A stretch of 64,000 nucleotides of DNA, from positions 106,308 to 170,307 of the forward strand of contig NZ_BAABFP010000005.1 of the NCBI RefSeq assembly GCF_039541115.1, written 5' to 3'. The DNA is from Angustibacter luteus. Its GTDB lineage: Bacteria; Actinomycetota; Actinomycetes; Actinomycetales; Angustibacteraceae. Below, piece after piece: positions 19,932 through 29,618 of this stretch; the stretch's first letter is position 1, and each line of letters begins with the position of its first letter. The notes below the pieces were generated by a model that did no database searches, was not told the origin of the DNA, and saw only the letters and a program-made list of their open reading frames with translations. A program made the position numbers and the translations under genes.

Positions 19932-21338
19932 GTGATCGCGGACACGCCGGCCGCGGACCTGTCGCCCGTGCACTTCATCGGCATCGGCGGCGCCGGGATG
20001 TCGGGCATCGCCCGGATCATGCTGGCCATGGGGCTGCAGGTCAGTGGCAGCGATGCCAAGGACTCCCTGCTGCTCACGGCGCTGGCCGCCGAGGGTGCCA
20101 CGGTGCACGTCGGCCACGACCCGCGTCAGCTCGACGGTGTGCGCACGGTGGTCGCCTCGTCGGCGGTGCGGGACACCAACCCCGAGCTCGCCCGGGCACG
20201 CGAGCTGGGCCTGCAGGTGCTGCACCGTTCGGCGGCGCTCGCGGCGGTCAGCTCCGGACGCCAGGTCGTGGCCGTGGCCGGCACCAACGGCAAGACCACG
20301 ACGACGTCCATGACCACCGTGATGCTGCAGCACTGCGGGCTCGACCCGTCGTTCTCGATCGGCGGCGAGCTGACCGAGAGCGGGACCAACGCGCACCTGG
20401 GTAGTGGTGCGGTGTTCGTGCTGGAGGCGGACGAGAGCGACGGCACGTTCGTCGTCTACCGGCCGCAGGTCGGGGTCGTCACCAACGTCCAGCCCGACCA
20501 CCTCGACTTCTACGGCACCGCCGAGGCCGTCGAGCAGGGCTTCCTGGAGTTCGCGCGCAGCATCCGTCCCGGCGGACTCCTCGTCGCCTGCGCGGACGAC
20601 ACCGGCTCGGCCCGGCTGGCGGAGCGAGCGGCCGCCGAGGGGATCGCGGTCCGTACCTACGGCGAGTCGGACGGCGCCGACGTCCGGCTGGACGACCTGG
20701 TGCTCGACCAGTCCGGGTCGGGTTTCGAGGTCTGGTCGGCTGGTCGGCCGGTCGGCCGGGCCCGGGTCAACGTGCCCGGCCACCACAACGCGTTGAACGC
20801 GCTCGCGGCGTGGACGGCGATCGTCGCCGTCGGGGTGGCGCCCACCGACGCGCTCGCGGCGATCGGCTCGTTCACCGGGACCCGGCGCCGTTTCGAGCCC
20901 CGCGGCAGCGCGGGCGGGGTCCGGCTGTTCGACGACTACGCGCACAACCCCGGCAAGGTCGCGGCCGCGCTGCAGACGGCGCGCCAGGTCGCCGGGGACG
21001 GTCGGGTGGTCGTGGTGTTCCAGCCGCACCTGTACAGCCGCACCAAGGACTTCGCCGTCGAGTTCGGCCGGGCACTCGGGCTGGCTGACGAGGTGGTCGT
21101 GATGGACGTCTACGCCGCCCGGGAGGACCCGCAGCCGGGAGTGTCCGGTGCACTGGTCGCTGACGCCGTCCCGCTGCCGCCCGAGCACGTCGCGTTCGTG
21201 CCGTCGTGGTCGGCGGTGGCCGGCGCGGTCCGAGCGCGGGTGCGGCCGGGGGACCTCGTGCTGACCGTGGGTGCGGGGGACGTCACGATGCTGGCCGACG
21301 AGCTGCTGGCCCTGCTGGGTGGGTCGGACCCGCGATGA
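19932..21338 (+). CDS. murC: UDP-MurNAc:L-Ala ligase
   Basis: 468 residues from GTG 19932. First Mur ligase of the pathway, joining L-alanine to UDP-MurNAc. It opens VHFIGIGGAGMSGIARI (about 12-28). The P-loop [14 protein letters not shown] is near 114-127, VLEADESDGTF near 160-170, and the C-terminal DDYAHNPGKVAAAL near 333-346. Length is normal for the family. It overlaps ftsQ by 4 bp (ATGA). Confidence 0.95.
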   Translation: MIADTPAADLSPVHFIGIGGAGMSGIARIMLAMGLQVSGSDAKDSLLLTALAAEGATVHVGHDPRQLDGVRTVVASSAVRDTNPELARARELGLQVLHRSAALAAVSSGRQVVAVAGTNGKTTTTSMTTVMLQHCGLDPSFSIGGELTESGTNAHLGSGAVFVLEADESDGTFVVYRPQVGVVTNVQPDHLDFYGTAEAVEQGFLEFARSIRPGGLLVACADDTGSARLAERAAAEGIAVRTYGESDGADVRLDDLVLDQSGSGFEVWSAGRPVGRARVNVPGHHNALNALAAWTAIVAVGVAPTDALAAIGSFTGTRRRFEPRGSAGGVRLFDDYAHNPGKVAAALQTARQVAGDGRVVVVFQPHLYSRTKDFAVEFGRALGLADEVVVMDVYAAREDPQPGVSGALVADAVPLPPEHVAFVPSWSAVAGAVRARVRPGDLVLTVGAGDVTMLADELLALLGGSDPR

Positions 21339-22081
21339 GCACGCGGACGACGTCGGTGCGCGAGAGCGGGGCCGAGACGTCCGCACGGTTCGAGGCCCGG
21401 GCCCGGGCGGCCCGGTGGCGGGCGCGCCGTCCGGTGCTGGTGACCGCGCTCGTGGTCGTCGCCCTGCTGGGACTGGGGCTGCTGGCCTACGCGGGGCCGC
21501 TGCTCACCGTCCGGACGATCGAGGTGCGCGGGGTCACCGGGACGATGGCCGAGCAGGTGAGACAGGCTGCGGCCGGCGCTCGGGGCGAGCCGCTCGGCCG
21601 GGTCGACACGGGTGGGCTCGGACGCCGGGTCAAGGACCTCCCGCAGGTGGCCGACGTGTCGGTGGAACGAGGCTGGCCGACGACGCTGCGACTGGTGGTC
21701 CGCCCGCGCGTCGCGGTCGCTGCCGTCCCCTCGAGCGGCGGTGGCTACCGTCTCGTGGACGCGTCCGGGGTGGCGTTCGAGGCCGCCGCCAAGGCGCCCA
21801 AGGGGCTGCCGGTGCTGCGGGTGCCCGTCGGGCCGGAGTCGGCGGACACCCTGTCCGCGGCACTGACGGTGCTCGACGCGGTGCCGGCCGGCATGCGCTC
21901 GAAGATCAGCCGGGTGAGCGCGACGTCGCCGGACGACGTCCAGATGCGCTGGGGCGCGGCCACCGTCGTGTGGGGGAGTGCGCAGGACAGCGAGCTCAAG
22001 GCGGAGGTGCTCACCGCCCTGTCGAAGCACCGGGCGACGGTCTACGACGTGAGCTCGCCGCACACGCCGGTCCTGCGCTGA
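21335..22081 (+). CDS. ftsQ: cell division protein FtsQ
   Basis: 248 residues from ATG 21335. Cytoplasmic Arg-rich N-terminus, one transmembrane helix (about residues 36-57), then a POTRA domain beginning LTVRTIEVRGVTG and a beta-rich FtsQ domain outside the membrane. It is a scaffold linking FtsL and the FtsW/FtsI synthase in the divisome. No other start gives the right topology. A weak hairpin follows the stop, and an intergenic region with promoter-like elements separates it from ftsZ. Confidence 0.92.
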   Translation: MSTRTTSVRESGAETSARFEARARAARWRARRPVLVTALVVVALLGLGLLAYAGPLLTVRTIEVRGVTGTMAEQVRQAAAGARGEPLGRVDTGGLGRRVKDLPQVADVSVERGWPTTLRLVVRPRVAVAAVPSSGGGYRLVDASGVAFEAAAKAPKGLPVLRVPVGPESADTLSAALTVLDAVPAGMRSKISRVSATSPDDVQMRWGAATVVWGSAQDSELKAEVLTALSKHRATVYDVSSPHTPVLR

Positions 22082-22111
22082 GCTGGCCGCCCTGAGAGCG
22101 GGCGTTCGGGT

Positions 22112-22135
22112 TGTCGGGCAAGGGATGTCCCGACA
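22112..22135 (+). terminator. weak hairpin after ftsQ
   Basis: TGTCGGG (22112-22118) pairs with CCCGACA (22129-22135) around a 10-base loop, 30 bases past the ftsQ stop. No U-run is present. It could attenuate read-through from the dcw operon into ftsZ but is short, so it may be chance. Confidence 0.3.
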
Positions 22136-22150
22136 CGCCGGGCGATGTCG

Positions 22151-22179
22151 TTGGCGACCGGGCGATCGGCACCTAGCGT
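22151..22179 (+). promoter_or_regulatory. candidate ftsZ promoter
   Basis: TTGGCG (22151-22156) and TAGCGT (22174-22179) are separated by 17 bp. This matches the actinobacterial housekeeping-sigma pattern. It lies 90 bases upstream of ftsZ, in line with the separate ftsZ promoters known in other actinobacteria. Confidence 0.45.
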
Positions 22180-22196
22180 CTTCGACCAGGACGAGG

Positions 22197-22227
22197 TTGA
22201 CATAACTATAACCCTCAAGTTGAGGGT
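22197..22227 (+). promoter_or_regulatory. AT-rich block and 17-bp perfect palindrome in the ftsZ leader
   Basis: A TTGACA hexamer (22197-22202) begins an AT-rich run, TTGACATAACTATAAC, that stands out in this GC-rich DNA. It runs into a perfect palindrome, ACCCTCAA-G-TTGAGGGT (22211-22227). The palindrome ends 42 bases before the ftsZ start. Such half-sites look like a dimeric repressor or MerR-type operator. A second promoter might use the AT-rich run, but no well-spaced -10 is evident for TTGACA. Confidence 0.6.
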
Positions 22228-22269
22228 CAGGGTCACCATCAGGGCACCATCCAGTGAGAGGCACTCGAC

Positions 22270-23556
22270 GTGGCTGCACCGCAGAACTACCTGGCCGTCA
22301 TCAAGGTCGTCGGCATCGGCGGCGGCGGCGTCAACGCGATCAACCGGATGATCGACGTCGGGCTCAAGGGCGTCGAGTTCATCGCCGTGAACACCGATGC
22401 ACAGGCCCTGCTGATGTCGGACGCCGACGTGAAGCTCGACGTCGGCCGCGAGCTGACGCGCGGGCTCGGCGCCGGCGCGGACCCCGAGGTCGGCAAGAAG
22501 GCCGCCGAGGACCACGCGGAGGAGATCGAGGAGGTGCTGCGCGGCGCCGACATGGTCTTCGTGACCGCTGGTGAGGGCGGCGGCACCGGCACCGGTGGCG
22601 CCCCCGTCGTGGCCCGGATCGCGCGCTCGCTCGGCGCCCTGACCATCGGCGTCGTCACCCGCCCGTTCACCTTCGAGGGGCGTCGGCGCGCCAACAGCGC
22701 CGAGGCTGGCATCGCCCAGCTGCGCGACGAGGTGGACACCCTCATCGTGATCCCGAACGACCGGCTGCTGTCGATCAGCGACCGCGCCGTGAGCATGCTC
22801 GACGCGTTCCGCAGCGCCGACCAGGTGCTGCTGTCCGGCGTCCAGGGCATCACCGACCTGATCACCACCCCCGGCCTGATCAACCTCGACTTCGCCGACG
22901 TGAAGTCGGTCATGCAGGGTGCGGGCAGCGCCCTGATGGGGATCGGATCGGCCCGTGGCGAGGACCGCGCCGTCCAGGCCGCCGAGCTGGCGATCTCGTC
23001 GCCGCTGCTCGAGGCCAGCATCGATGGTGCCTACGGCGTGCTGCTGTCCATCCAGGGTGGCAGCGACCTCGGGCTCTTCGAGATCAACGAGGCCGCCCGC
23101 CTGGTCCAGGAGGCCGCGCACCCGGAGGCGAACATCATCTTCGGTGCGGTCATCGACGACGCCCTGGGCGACGAGGTGCGGGTCACCGTCATCGCCGCCG
23201 GTTTCGACGGTGGCGTCCCGACCCAACGCAAGGACGACCGCGCGCTCGGCCAGATCACTGGCTCGTCGACGTCCAGCGGCATCCGCACGGCGCCCCCGTC
23301 GTCACCGAGCTACGCCGGAAACGGTGCGTCCAACGGCCACGGTGCGAGTCAGCGCCCCTACTCCACCAACGGTTCCACGACCGCGAGCGAGCCCGCCCCG
23401 GACGGCGCGCAGACGGGCCAGGCGCCGGTTCCGGCGCGGCGCGACGAGCCCGTCGTCGTCCCGGACACGCTCGAGCCGGTGCGCGCCCGCGCGCCGCGCT
23501 CGGTGGTCTTCGACGACGCCGACGACGAGCTGGACGTGCCCGACTTCCTGAAGTAG
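22270..23556 (+). CDS. ftsZ: cell division GTPase FtsZ
   Basis: 428 residues from GTG 22270, about 10 bases after a GAGAGG ribosome-binding site. Tubulin-like GTPase forming the Z-ring. Motifs: [13 protein letters not shown] near 15-27; the tubulin signature EGGGTGTGG near 101-109; [10 protein letters not shown] near 134-143; and the T7 loop [11 protein letters not shown] near 204-214. A variable Ser/Asn/Gly linker (about 318-410) leads to the conserved C-terminal peptide [11 protein letters not shown] that binds SepF and other partners. Complete and typical. Confidence 0.97.
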   Translation: MAAPQNYLAVIKVVGIGGGGVNAINRMIDVGLKGVEFIAVNTDAQALLMSDADVKLDVGRELTRGLGAGADPEVGKKAAEDHAEEIEEVLRGADMVFVTAGEGGGTGTGGAPVVARIARSLGALTIGVVTRPFTFEGRRRANSAEAGIAQLRDEVDTLIVIPNDRLLSISDRAVSMLDAFRSADQVLLSGVQGITDLITTPGLINLDFADVKSVMQGAGSALMGIGSARGEDRAVQAAELAISSPLLEASIDGAYGVLLSIQGGSDLGLFEINEAARLVQEAAHPEANIIFGAVIDDALGDEVRVTVIAAGFDGGVPTQRKDDRALGQITGSSTSSGIRTAPPSSPSYAGNGASNGHGASQRPYSTNGSTTASEPAPDGAQTGQAPVPARRDEPVVVPDTLEPVRARAPRSVVFDDADDELDVPDFLK

Positions 23557-23565
23557 TCGGTAGGG

Positions 23566-23571
23566 CAGACT
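23566..23571 (+). promoter_or_regulatory. possible leaderless -10 for pgeF
   Basis: CAGACT ends six bases before GTG 23578. The following GGCCGGGTG is nearly the same as the segment between the hisD -10 and its start codon. No ribosome-binding site precedes the gene. Confidence 0.3.
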
Positions 23572-23577
23572 GGCCGG

Positions 23578-24354
23578 GTGATCGCCTGGACCGAACGACT
23601 CGAGGGTCGCGCCGGCCCAGGTGCACCCGTCGTGGACCTGGCGCTCACGGACCGGGTCGGTGGGTCCAGCCCGGCGCCGTACGCGACCGCGGGCGGCGCC
23701 GGCGGCCTGAACCTCGGCTCCCACGTCGGCGACGACCCGGCTCTGGTGGTCGCCAACCGGACGGCGGTCGCCGCCGCGCTGGGGCTGCCGACGGACCGCC
23801 TGGTCGTGGCCAACCAGGTCCACGGGGCCCGCGTGGTGCAGGTCGACGGCCCGTGGGTCGGCGCGCCTGCTGACGCCGATGCCCTGGTCACCACCTCGAC
23901 CGAGCTCGCGCTCGCCGTCCTGGTCGCGGACTGCGTGCCGGTGCTGCTGGCGGCCCCGGACGACGGAGTCGTGGCCGTGGCCCACGCCGGGCGTCCGGGG
24001 ATGGCGGCCGGCGTCGTGCCGGCCGCCGTGTCGGCCATGCGTGACCTTGGTGCCCGACACGTGGTCGCCCGGCTCGGGCCGTCGGTGTGCGGGCGCTGCT
24101 ACGAGGTCCCGCTGGACCTGCGCGAGCAGGTCGCCGCGTCCCAGCCCGCCAGCCGCACGGTGACGTGGACGGGTACGCCCGCTCTGGACGTCGCCGCCGG
24201 GGTGCTGCAGCAGCTCGCCGAGCTGGACGTGCCGGTGCGGCAGCTGCCGGGCTGCACCCGCGAGTCGGACAGCCTCTACTCCTACCGCCGCGACGGCCGA
24301 ACCGGCCGCTTCGCCGGCGTCGCGGTCCTGCGGTCCGCCGGGAGCGGGACGTGA
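23578..24354 (+). CDS. pgeF: YfiH/PgeF family multicopper-type purine nucleosidase or peptidoglycan editing factor
   Basis: 258 residues from GTG 23578. Member of the DUF152 (YfiH, laccase-domain) family. E. coli PgeF prevents misincorporation of L-Ser into muropeptides, and other members act on purine nucleosides. Metal-site motifs: NQVHGARV near 80-87, ADADALVTT near 100-108, VADCVPVLLA near 119-128, and CGRCYEV near 175-181. The usual HAGWRG motif reads HAGRPG here. It sits directly after ftsZ, as in most actinobacteria, and overlaps the next gene by 4 bp. Confidence 0.85.
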   Translation: MIAWTERLEGRAGPGAPVVDLALTDRVGGSSPAPYATAGGAGGLNLGSHVGDDPALVVANRTAVAAALGLPTDRLVVANQVHGARVVQVDGPWVGAPADADALVTTSTELALAVLVADCVPVLLAAPDDGVVAVAHAGRPGMAAGVVPAAVSAMRDLGARHVVARLGPSVCGRCYEVPLDLREQVAASQPASRTVTWTGTPALDVAAGVLQQLAELDVPVRQLPGCTRESDSLYSYRRDGRTGRFAGVAVLRSAGSGT

Positions 24355-25085
24355 GCGGCCAGGACGGTCGGCGTCGCGACGAGCTGGCCGCCGGGCTGTC
24401 CCAGGTGCGCCAGCGGATCGACCGGGCCTGCGCCGGGGCCCAGCGGGATCCGGCCGAGGTGACGCTGGTCGTGGTGACCAAGACGTTCCCCGCCTCGGAC
24501 GTGGCTGCGCTCGTCGACCTGGGCGTCCGCGACGTCGGGGAGAACCGCGACCAGGACGCGGCAGCCAAGGTGCTGGCGACCGACGTCCTGCTGGCGGCAG
24601 GGCAGTCGCGGCCCCGATGGCACTTCGTGGGCCAGCTGCAGCGCAACAAGGCTGCCTCGGTGGCGCGCTACGCCGACGTCGTCCACTCGGTGGACCGACT
24701 GGCCCTCGCTCGAGCGCTGGGCAAGGCGGCACACCAGGCAGGCCGTCGCCTGGAGGTGCTGTTGCAGGTCTCGTTGGATGACCCGCAGGGCGCGAGCGGA
24801 CGCGGCGGCGTCGCGCCGTCCGAGCTGCTGGACCTGGCAGCCGGGGTGGCGGGCACGGAGGGGCTCGACCTGCGCGGCCTGATGGCCGTCGCACCGCTCG
24901 ACGGACCGCCCGGGCCCGCGTTCGCCCGGCTCGCCGGGCTGGCTGGCCAGCTGCGCGAGCAGCACCAGGGCGCCACCTGGATCTCGGCCGGCATGAGCGG
25001 TGACCTCGAGGAGGCGGTGGCACATGGTGCGACACACCTGCGTGTCGGGAGCGCGGTCCTCGGATCACGTCCGTCACTCCGGTAA
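24351..25085 (+). CDS. YggS family PLP-binding protein (PLP homeostasis protein)
   Basis: 244 residues from GTG 24351. Single-domain fold III PLP protein; homologues control pyridoxal phosphate homeostasis and have no known catalytic turnover. The PLP lysine is Lys44 in [11 protein letters not shown]. Other signatures: [28 protein letters not shown], and a C-terminal [28 protein letters not shown]. In this family the motif is usually GENY(V/R)QE; here it reads GENRDQD. Genomic position between pgeF and sepF is conserved in actinobacteria. Confidence 0.92.
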   Translation: MSGQDGRRRDELAAGLSQVRQRIDRACAGAQRDPAEVTLVVVTKTFPASDVAALVDLGVRDVGENRDQDAAAKVLATDVLLAAGQSRPRWHFVGQLQRNKAASVARYADVVHSVDRLALARALGKAAHQAGRRLEVLLQVSLDDPQGASGRGGVAPSELLDLAAGVAGTEGLDLRGLMAVAPLDGPPGPAFARLAGLAGQLREQHQGATWISAGMSGDLEEAVAHGATHLRVGSAVLGSRPSLR

Positions 25086-25088
25086 CGT
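25083..25088 (+). promoter_or_regulatory. possible -10 element for sepF
   Basis: TAACGT overlaps the stop codon of the upstream gene and lies 55 bases before the sepF start. No clear -35 is present. Confidence 0.25.
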
Positions 25089-25143
25089 CCAAAACCGTAC
25101 GCGGGCGCGAGGTGTGCCCCGGACGACGACGGAGGAGCTGGCG

Positions 25144-25620
25144 ATGTCAGGTGCGCTGCGCAAGACCATGGTGTACCTCGGGCTGGCCGAGGACGACGAG
25201 CACTATGAAGACGAGCTGTACGAGGAGTACGACGACGAGACCTCGCAGCGTCCCGAGGTGCCGCGCTCGGAGCGAAGCCAGGTCACGCCGCTGCCGACCC
25301 GGTCGCTGGCTCGGGTCGTCCCGGGGTCCGGTCACGGGGACCTGCACCGGATCACCACGATCCACCCGCGGACGTACAACGAGGCGAAGACCATCGGGGA
25401 GTCGTTCCGCGAGGGCGTGCCGGTGATCATGAACCTCAGCGACATGGGGGACTCGGACGCCAAGCGCCTCGTGGACTTCGCCGCGGGACTGGTGTTCGGC
25501 CTGCACGGCTCCATCGAGCGGGTGACGAACAAGGTGTTCCTGCTCTCGCCGGCGCACATCGAGGTGACGGCCGAGGACAAGGAGCCGACGAACACGGCTG
25601 GCTTGTTCAACCAGAGCTGA
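25144..25620 (+). CDS. sepF: cell division protein SepF
   Basis: 158 residues from ATG 25144, seven bases after a GGAGGAG ribosome-binding site. The N-terminal amphipathic membrane-targeting helix ([17 protein letters not shown]) is followed by an acidic linker (25-50). The SepF core follows (about 75-150), with [22 protein letters not shown] and [20 protein letters not shown]. SepF tethers FtsZ to the membrane and is the main Z-ring anchor in actinobacteria, which lack FtsA. Confidence 0.95.
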   Translation: MSGALRKTMVYLGLAEDDEHYEDELYEEYDDETSQRPEVPRSERSQVTPLPTRSLARVVPGSGHGDLHRITTIHPRTYNEAKTIGESFREGVPVIMNLSDMGDSDAKRLVDFAAGLVFGLHGSIERVTNKVFLLSPAHIEVTAEDKEPTNTAGLFNQS

Positions 25621-25623
25621 CAC

Positions 25624-25902
25624 GTGTCGCTGATCGTCGGCCTGCTCGGCCTCGTCGTCCTGGTGTTCTTCGTGTTCCTGATCGGGCGCCTGGTGCTCGA
25701 CTGGATCCAGGCCTTCGCGCGGGACTGGCGGCCCAAGGGGATCACCCTGGTGCTTGCCGAGGCCGTCTACACCGTCACGGACCCACCGCTGCGCGCCCTG
25801 CGCCGGGTGATCCCGCCCCTGCGGATCGGCCAGGTCCAGCTGGACCTCGCCTTCATGATCCTGTTCATCGTGACGCTGCTGCTGCTCCAGCTGCTGCGCT
25901 AA
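25624..25902 (+). CDS. YggT family membrane protein
   Basis: 92 residues from GTG 25624. Two hydrophobic helices (about 3-22 and 74-91) flank a segment with DWIQAFARDWRPKG and the family signature TDPPLRALRRVIPPL. The function is unknown. It nearly always lies between sepF and divIVA in actinobacteria, suggesting a link to polar growth or division. It begins three bases after the sepF stop. Confidence 0.88.
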   Translation: MSLIVGLLGLVVLVFFVFLIGRLVLDWIQAFARDWRPKGITLVLAEAVYTVTDPPLRALRRVIPPLRIGQVQLDLAFMILFIVTLLLLQLLR

Positions 25903-25958
25903 CGACCGTCCCCGACCCCGCTCCCAGCGGCGCGCGACCTGCTCGTTGGAGCGTCGAA

Positions 25959-25988
25959 TCGACCTCCCACCTGCAGATTCGCTACGGT
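25959..25988 (+). promoter_or_regulatory. candidate divIVA promoter
   Basis: TCGACC (25959-25964) and TACGGT (25983-25988) are 18 bp apart, 35 bases before the divIVA start. The 120-base gap after yggT supports separate transcription of divIVA. Confidence 0.45.
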
Positions 25989-26022
25989 GGGCGGGCGACC
26001 CCAGACACCGAGAGGTGACCAC

Positions 26023-26817
26023 ATGCCGCTGAACCCCGAGGAAGTTGTCAACAAGCGCTTCAGCCCGACGAAGTTCCGTCAGGGTTATGACGAGGAAGAA
26101 GTCGACGAGTTCCTCGACGAGGTCGTCGCCGAGCTGCGACGTCTCAACACGGAGAACGAGGAGCTGCGCGCGAAGCTGACCGCGTGCGAGAGCCGCGTCG
26201 CAGAGCTGTCCCGCAATGGCGGACGGCGCGACGAGCCGGCGGCCAGCGGGCCCGTGGCCGTCGTGCCACCGACCCCTGCACCGGCGCCGGCTCCCGTGCC
26301 GACGCCTGCGCCCGCACCGGTGCCGACGCCTGCACCGGCTCCGGCTCCGGTCCCCGCAGCCGCCTCCACGGGTGGCTCGGAGAGCGCCGCCGGGATGCTC
26401 GCGCTGGCGCAGAAGCTGCACGACGAGCACGTCGAGGCCGGCAAGGCCGAGCGCAACAAGATCGTCAACGAGGCGCAGGAGCACGCGGCTCGGCTCGTGC
26501 GTGAGGCGGAGGCCAAGCAGCGCGAGACCCTCGGCGATCTCGAGGAGCAGCGTCAGGTGCTCCAGCGCAAGGTCGAGCAGCTGCGCAACTTCGAGCGTGA
26601 GTACCGCAGCCGCCTCAAGGCCTACCTCGAGGACCAGCTCAAGCAGCTGGAGGCGAAGGCCTCCGCTGGCGGTTCGGAGCCGGAGGCAGCCAGCGGGACG
26701 GGCTCCACGCCGTCCGCTGAGGTCACTCCGCTGCCGACGCGCGGCGGCACCTTCGGCGGCAACGACGGCGACCGCCAGGGTCAGGCCGAGACGCCGCGGT
26801 TCCCCTTCGGGAGCTGA
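26023..26817 (+). CDS. divIVA: DivIVA/Wag31 polar scaffold protein
   Basis: 264 residues from ATG 26023, which follows GAGAGGTGA. The N-terminal DivIVA domain (about 1-65) opens MPLNPEEVVNKRFSPTKFRQ, followed by GYDEEEVDEFLDEVVAEL. A Pro/Ala-rich linker of repeated APVPTPAP units spans about 85-115. A long coiled coil follows (about 125-215), then an acidic/polar tail ending FPFGS. It marks curved membrane at poles and septa and recruits wall synthesis in actinobacteria. A strong hairpin terminator follows. Confidence 0.95.
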   Translation: MPLNPEEVVNKRFSPTKFRQGYDEEEVDEFLDEVVAELRRLNTENEELRAKLTACESRVAELSRNGGRRDEPAASGPVAVVPPTPAPAPAPVPTPAPAPVPTPAPAPAPVPAAASTGGSESAAGMLALAQKLHDEHVEAGKAERNKIVNEAQEHAARLVREAEAKQRETLGDLEEQRQVLQRKVEQLRNFEREYRSRLKAYLEDQLKQLEAKASAGGSEPEAASGTGSTPSAEVTPLPTRGGTFGGNDGDRQGQAETPRFPFGS

Positions 26818-26850
26818 CCGCAGCGCATCTCGGCTGCGAGCGGGGAGCAA

Positions 26851-26890
26851 CGCGCCAGGACCACCGGAAGAATCCGGTGGTCCTGGCGCG
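26851..26890 (+). terminator. strong hairpin terminator of the dcw cluster
   Basis: A perfect 18-bp stem (26851-26868 with 26873-26890) closes on a four-base AGAA loop, 33 bases after the divIVA stop. There is no U-run, but the stem is very stable. It marks the end of the dcw/divIVA transcription unit. Confidence 0.85.
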
Positions 26891-26910
26891 TCCGTGTGCG
26901 GCGCGTCGAA

Positions 26911-26939
26911 TTGAGCTCGTCGTGCGCGCCGCCTATCCT
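26911..26939 (+). promoter_or_regulatory. promoter of the DksA/TraR-like gene
   Basis: TTGAGC (26911-26916) and TATCCT (26934-26939) are separated by 17 bp and lie just after the terminator hairpin. The predicted leader is about 70 bases, with a GAGGGAG ribosome-binding site before ATG 27018. Confidence 0.6.
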
Positions 26940-26968
26940 TCCGGCACCACGCCGAGCGGCGCGGCTGA

Positions 26969-28012
<1,044 letters not shown>

Positions 28013-28040
<28 letters not shown>

Positions 28041-28591
28041 GCGACGCCGCCCCCCAGCCCAGGCAGCCCCGCAAGGGGCTGCTCGTCGTCCTCACGCTCG
28101 TCGCGGTGGGGGTCTACCTGCTCGACCAGCTGAGCAAGGCGGTCGCGGTCGCCCGGTTGACCGCCGGTGACCCGGTCGAGCTCGTCGGCGACCTCCTGCG
28201 ACTCGACCTGACCCGCAACTCGGGTGCCGCGTTCTCGCTGGCCACCGGCATGACCTGGGTCCTGACGGTGGTCGCCATCGTGGTCGTGGTCGTCGTCGTG
28301 CGCTCGGCCCGACGGCTGGCCAGCCTGCCGTGGGCGATCGCGTTGGGCCTGCTGCTGGGTGGCGCCCTGGGTAACCTGACGGACCGGCTGCTGCGCGACC
28401 CGGGCTTCGGTCGAGGTCACGTCGTCGACTTCATCGCCTACGGGCACCTGTTCATCGGGAACGTGGCCGACATCGCCATCGTGGCGGCCGCGGGCCTCAT
28501 CGTCGTCCTGGGCCTGCGCGGCACGAACCTCGACGGCTCGCGCCCCGTGGCAGCCGCCCCGGCGCAGACGGACGACCAGCCCGATGACTGA
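28013..28591 (+). CDS. lspA: lipoprotein signal peptidase II
   Basis: 192 residues if ATG 28013 is used. Membrane aspartyl protease that cleaves prolipoprotein signal peptides. Four transmembrane helices are visible. Conserved strings: [32 protein letters not shown] (catalytic Asp124) and [10 protein letters not shown] (catalytic Asp139). The start is uncertain: a CTG at 28037 overlaps the upstream stop codon and lies five bases after AGGAG (28027-28031), while ATG 28013 has no ribosome-binding site. The 3' end overlaps rluD by 8 bp. Confidence 0.9.
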
Positions 28592-29531
28592 ACCCGAGGC
28601 AGAGTCCGGCGAGCTGCGTGCCCTCCCGGTCCCCGAGGGGCTGGAGGGCGAACGCCTGGACGCCGCGATGGCCCGGCTGTTCGGACTGTCCCGGACCCGT
28701 GCGGCCGAGCTCGTCGCGCAGGGCAACGTGCAGCTGGACGGCAAGTCCACGGCGAAGTCCGACCGGGTCAGCGGCGGCTCGTGGCTCGAGGTGCGGCTGC
28801 CGTCCCGGCGGGTCCAGCCTGCGGCGGTCTCCGAGCCCGTCCCGGGGCTGCGTGTCGTGCACGACGACGACGACATCGTCGTGGTCGACAAGCCGGTCGG
28901 GGTCGCCGCGCACCCCAGCCCGGGCTGGACCGGCCCGACCGTGGTCGGTGGACTGGCTGCGGCCGGCTACCGCATCTCGACGTCCGGTGCCGCGGAGCGG
29001 CAGGGCATCGTGCACCGGTTGGACGTCGGCACCTCGGGCCTGATGGTCGTGGCCAAGAGCGAACGGGCCTACACGCTGCTCAAGCGCGCCTTCAAGGAGC
29101 GCACGGTCGAGAAGGTCTACCACGCGCTCGTCCAGGGCCACCCGGACCCGCTGCGCGGCACCATCGACGCGCCGATCGGGCGCCACCCCCAGCACGACTA
29201 CAAGTTCGCCGTGACGGCCGGCGGCAAGCCCAGCGTCACGCACTACGAGGTCCTCGAGGCCTTCCGGGCGGCCTCGCTCGTCGAGGTGCACCTCGAGACC
29301 GGACGAACCCACCAGATCCGGGTGCACTTCGCCGCCCTGCGTCACCCGTGCGTGGGCGACCTGACCTACGGGGCCGACCCCACGCTGGCCCAACGGGTGG
29401 GGCTGCAGCGCCAGTGGTTGCAGGCGATGCGGTTGGGTTTCGACCACCCGTCCAGCGGCGAGTGGGTCGAGTTCGAGAGCACGTACCCGGACGATCTTGC
29501 CCATGCGCTCGAGGTGATCTCGGCCGTCTGA
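28584..29531 (+). CDS. RluD-type 23S rRNA pseudouridine synthase
   Basis: 315 residues from ATG 28584. An N-terminal S4 RNA-binding domain (about 25-75, [22 protein letters not shown]) precedes the RluA/RluD catalytic domain. The catalytic Asp147 is in [31 protein letters not shown] motif near 104-114 and [23 protein letters not shown] near 239-261 complete the family pattern. The exact uridine targets cannot be read from sequence; neighbours of lspA are usually annotated RluD. It is co-transcribed with lspA. Confidence 0.92.
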   Translation: MTEPEAESGELRALPVPEGLEGERLDAAMARLFGLSRTRAAELVAQGNVQLDGKSTAKSDRVSGGSWLEVRLPSRRVQPAAVSEPVPGLRVVHDDDDIVVVDKPVGVAAHPSPGWTGPTVVGGLAAAGYRISTSGAAERQGIVHRLDVGTSGLMVVAKSERAYTLLKRAFKERTVEKVYHALVQGHPDPLRGTIDAPIGRHPQHDYKFAVTAGGKPSVTHYEVLEAFRAASLVEVHLETGRTHQIRVHFAALRHPCVGDLTYGADPTLAQRVGLQRQWLQAMRLGFDHPSSGEWVEFESTYPDDLAHALEVISAV

Positions 29532-29606
29532 CGGCGTGTCCAGCCGCGACACGCGGGCTGGCCTGGATCGTTGCCGGGGGTGGCCGGAACTGTCGGTCCG
29601 CCGACC

Positions 29607-29612
29607 TAGACT
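29607..29612 (+). promoter_or_regulatory. leaderless -10 element of dnaE
   Basis: TAGACT ends six bases before the dnaE ATG, so transcription would start at or next to the start codon. No ribosome-binding site precedes dnaE. A -35 element is not evident. Confidence 0.55.
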
Positions 29613-29618
29613 CGGCCC

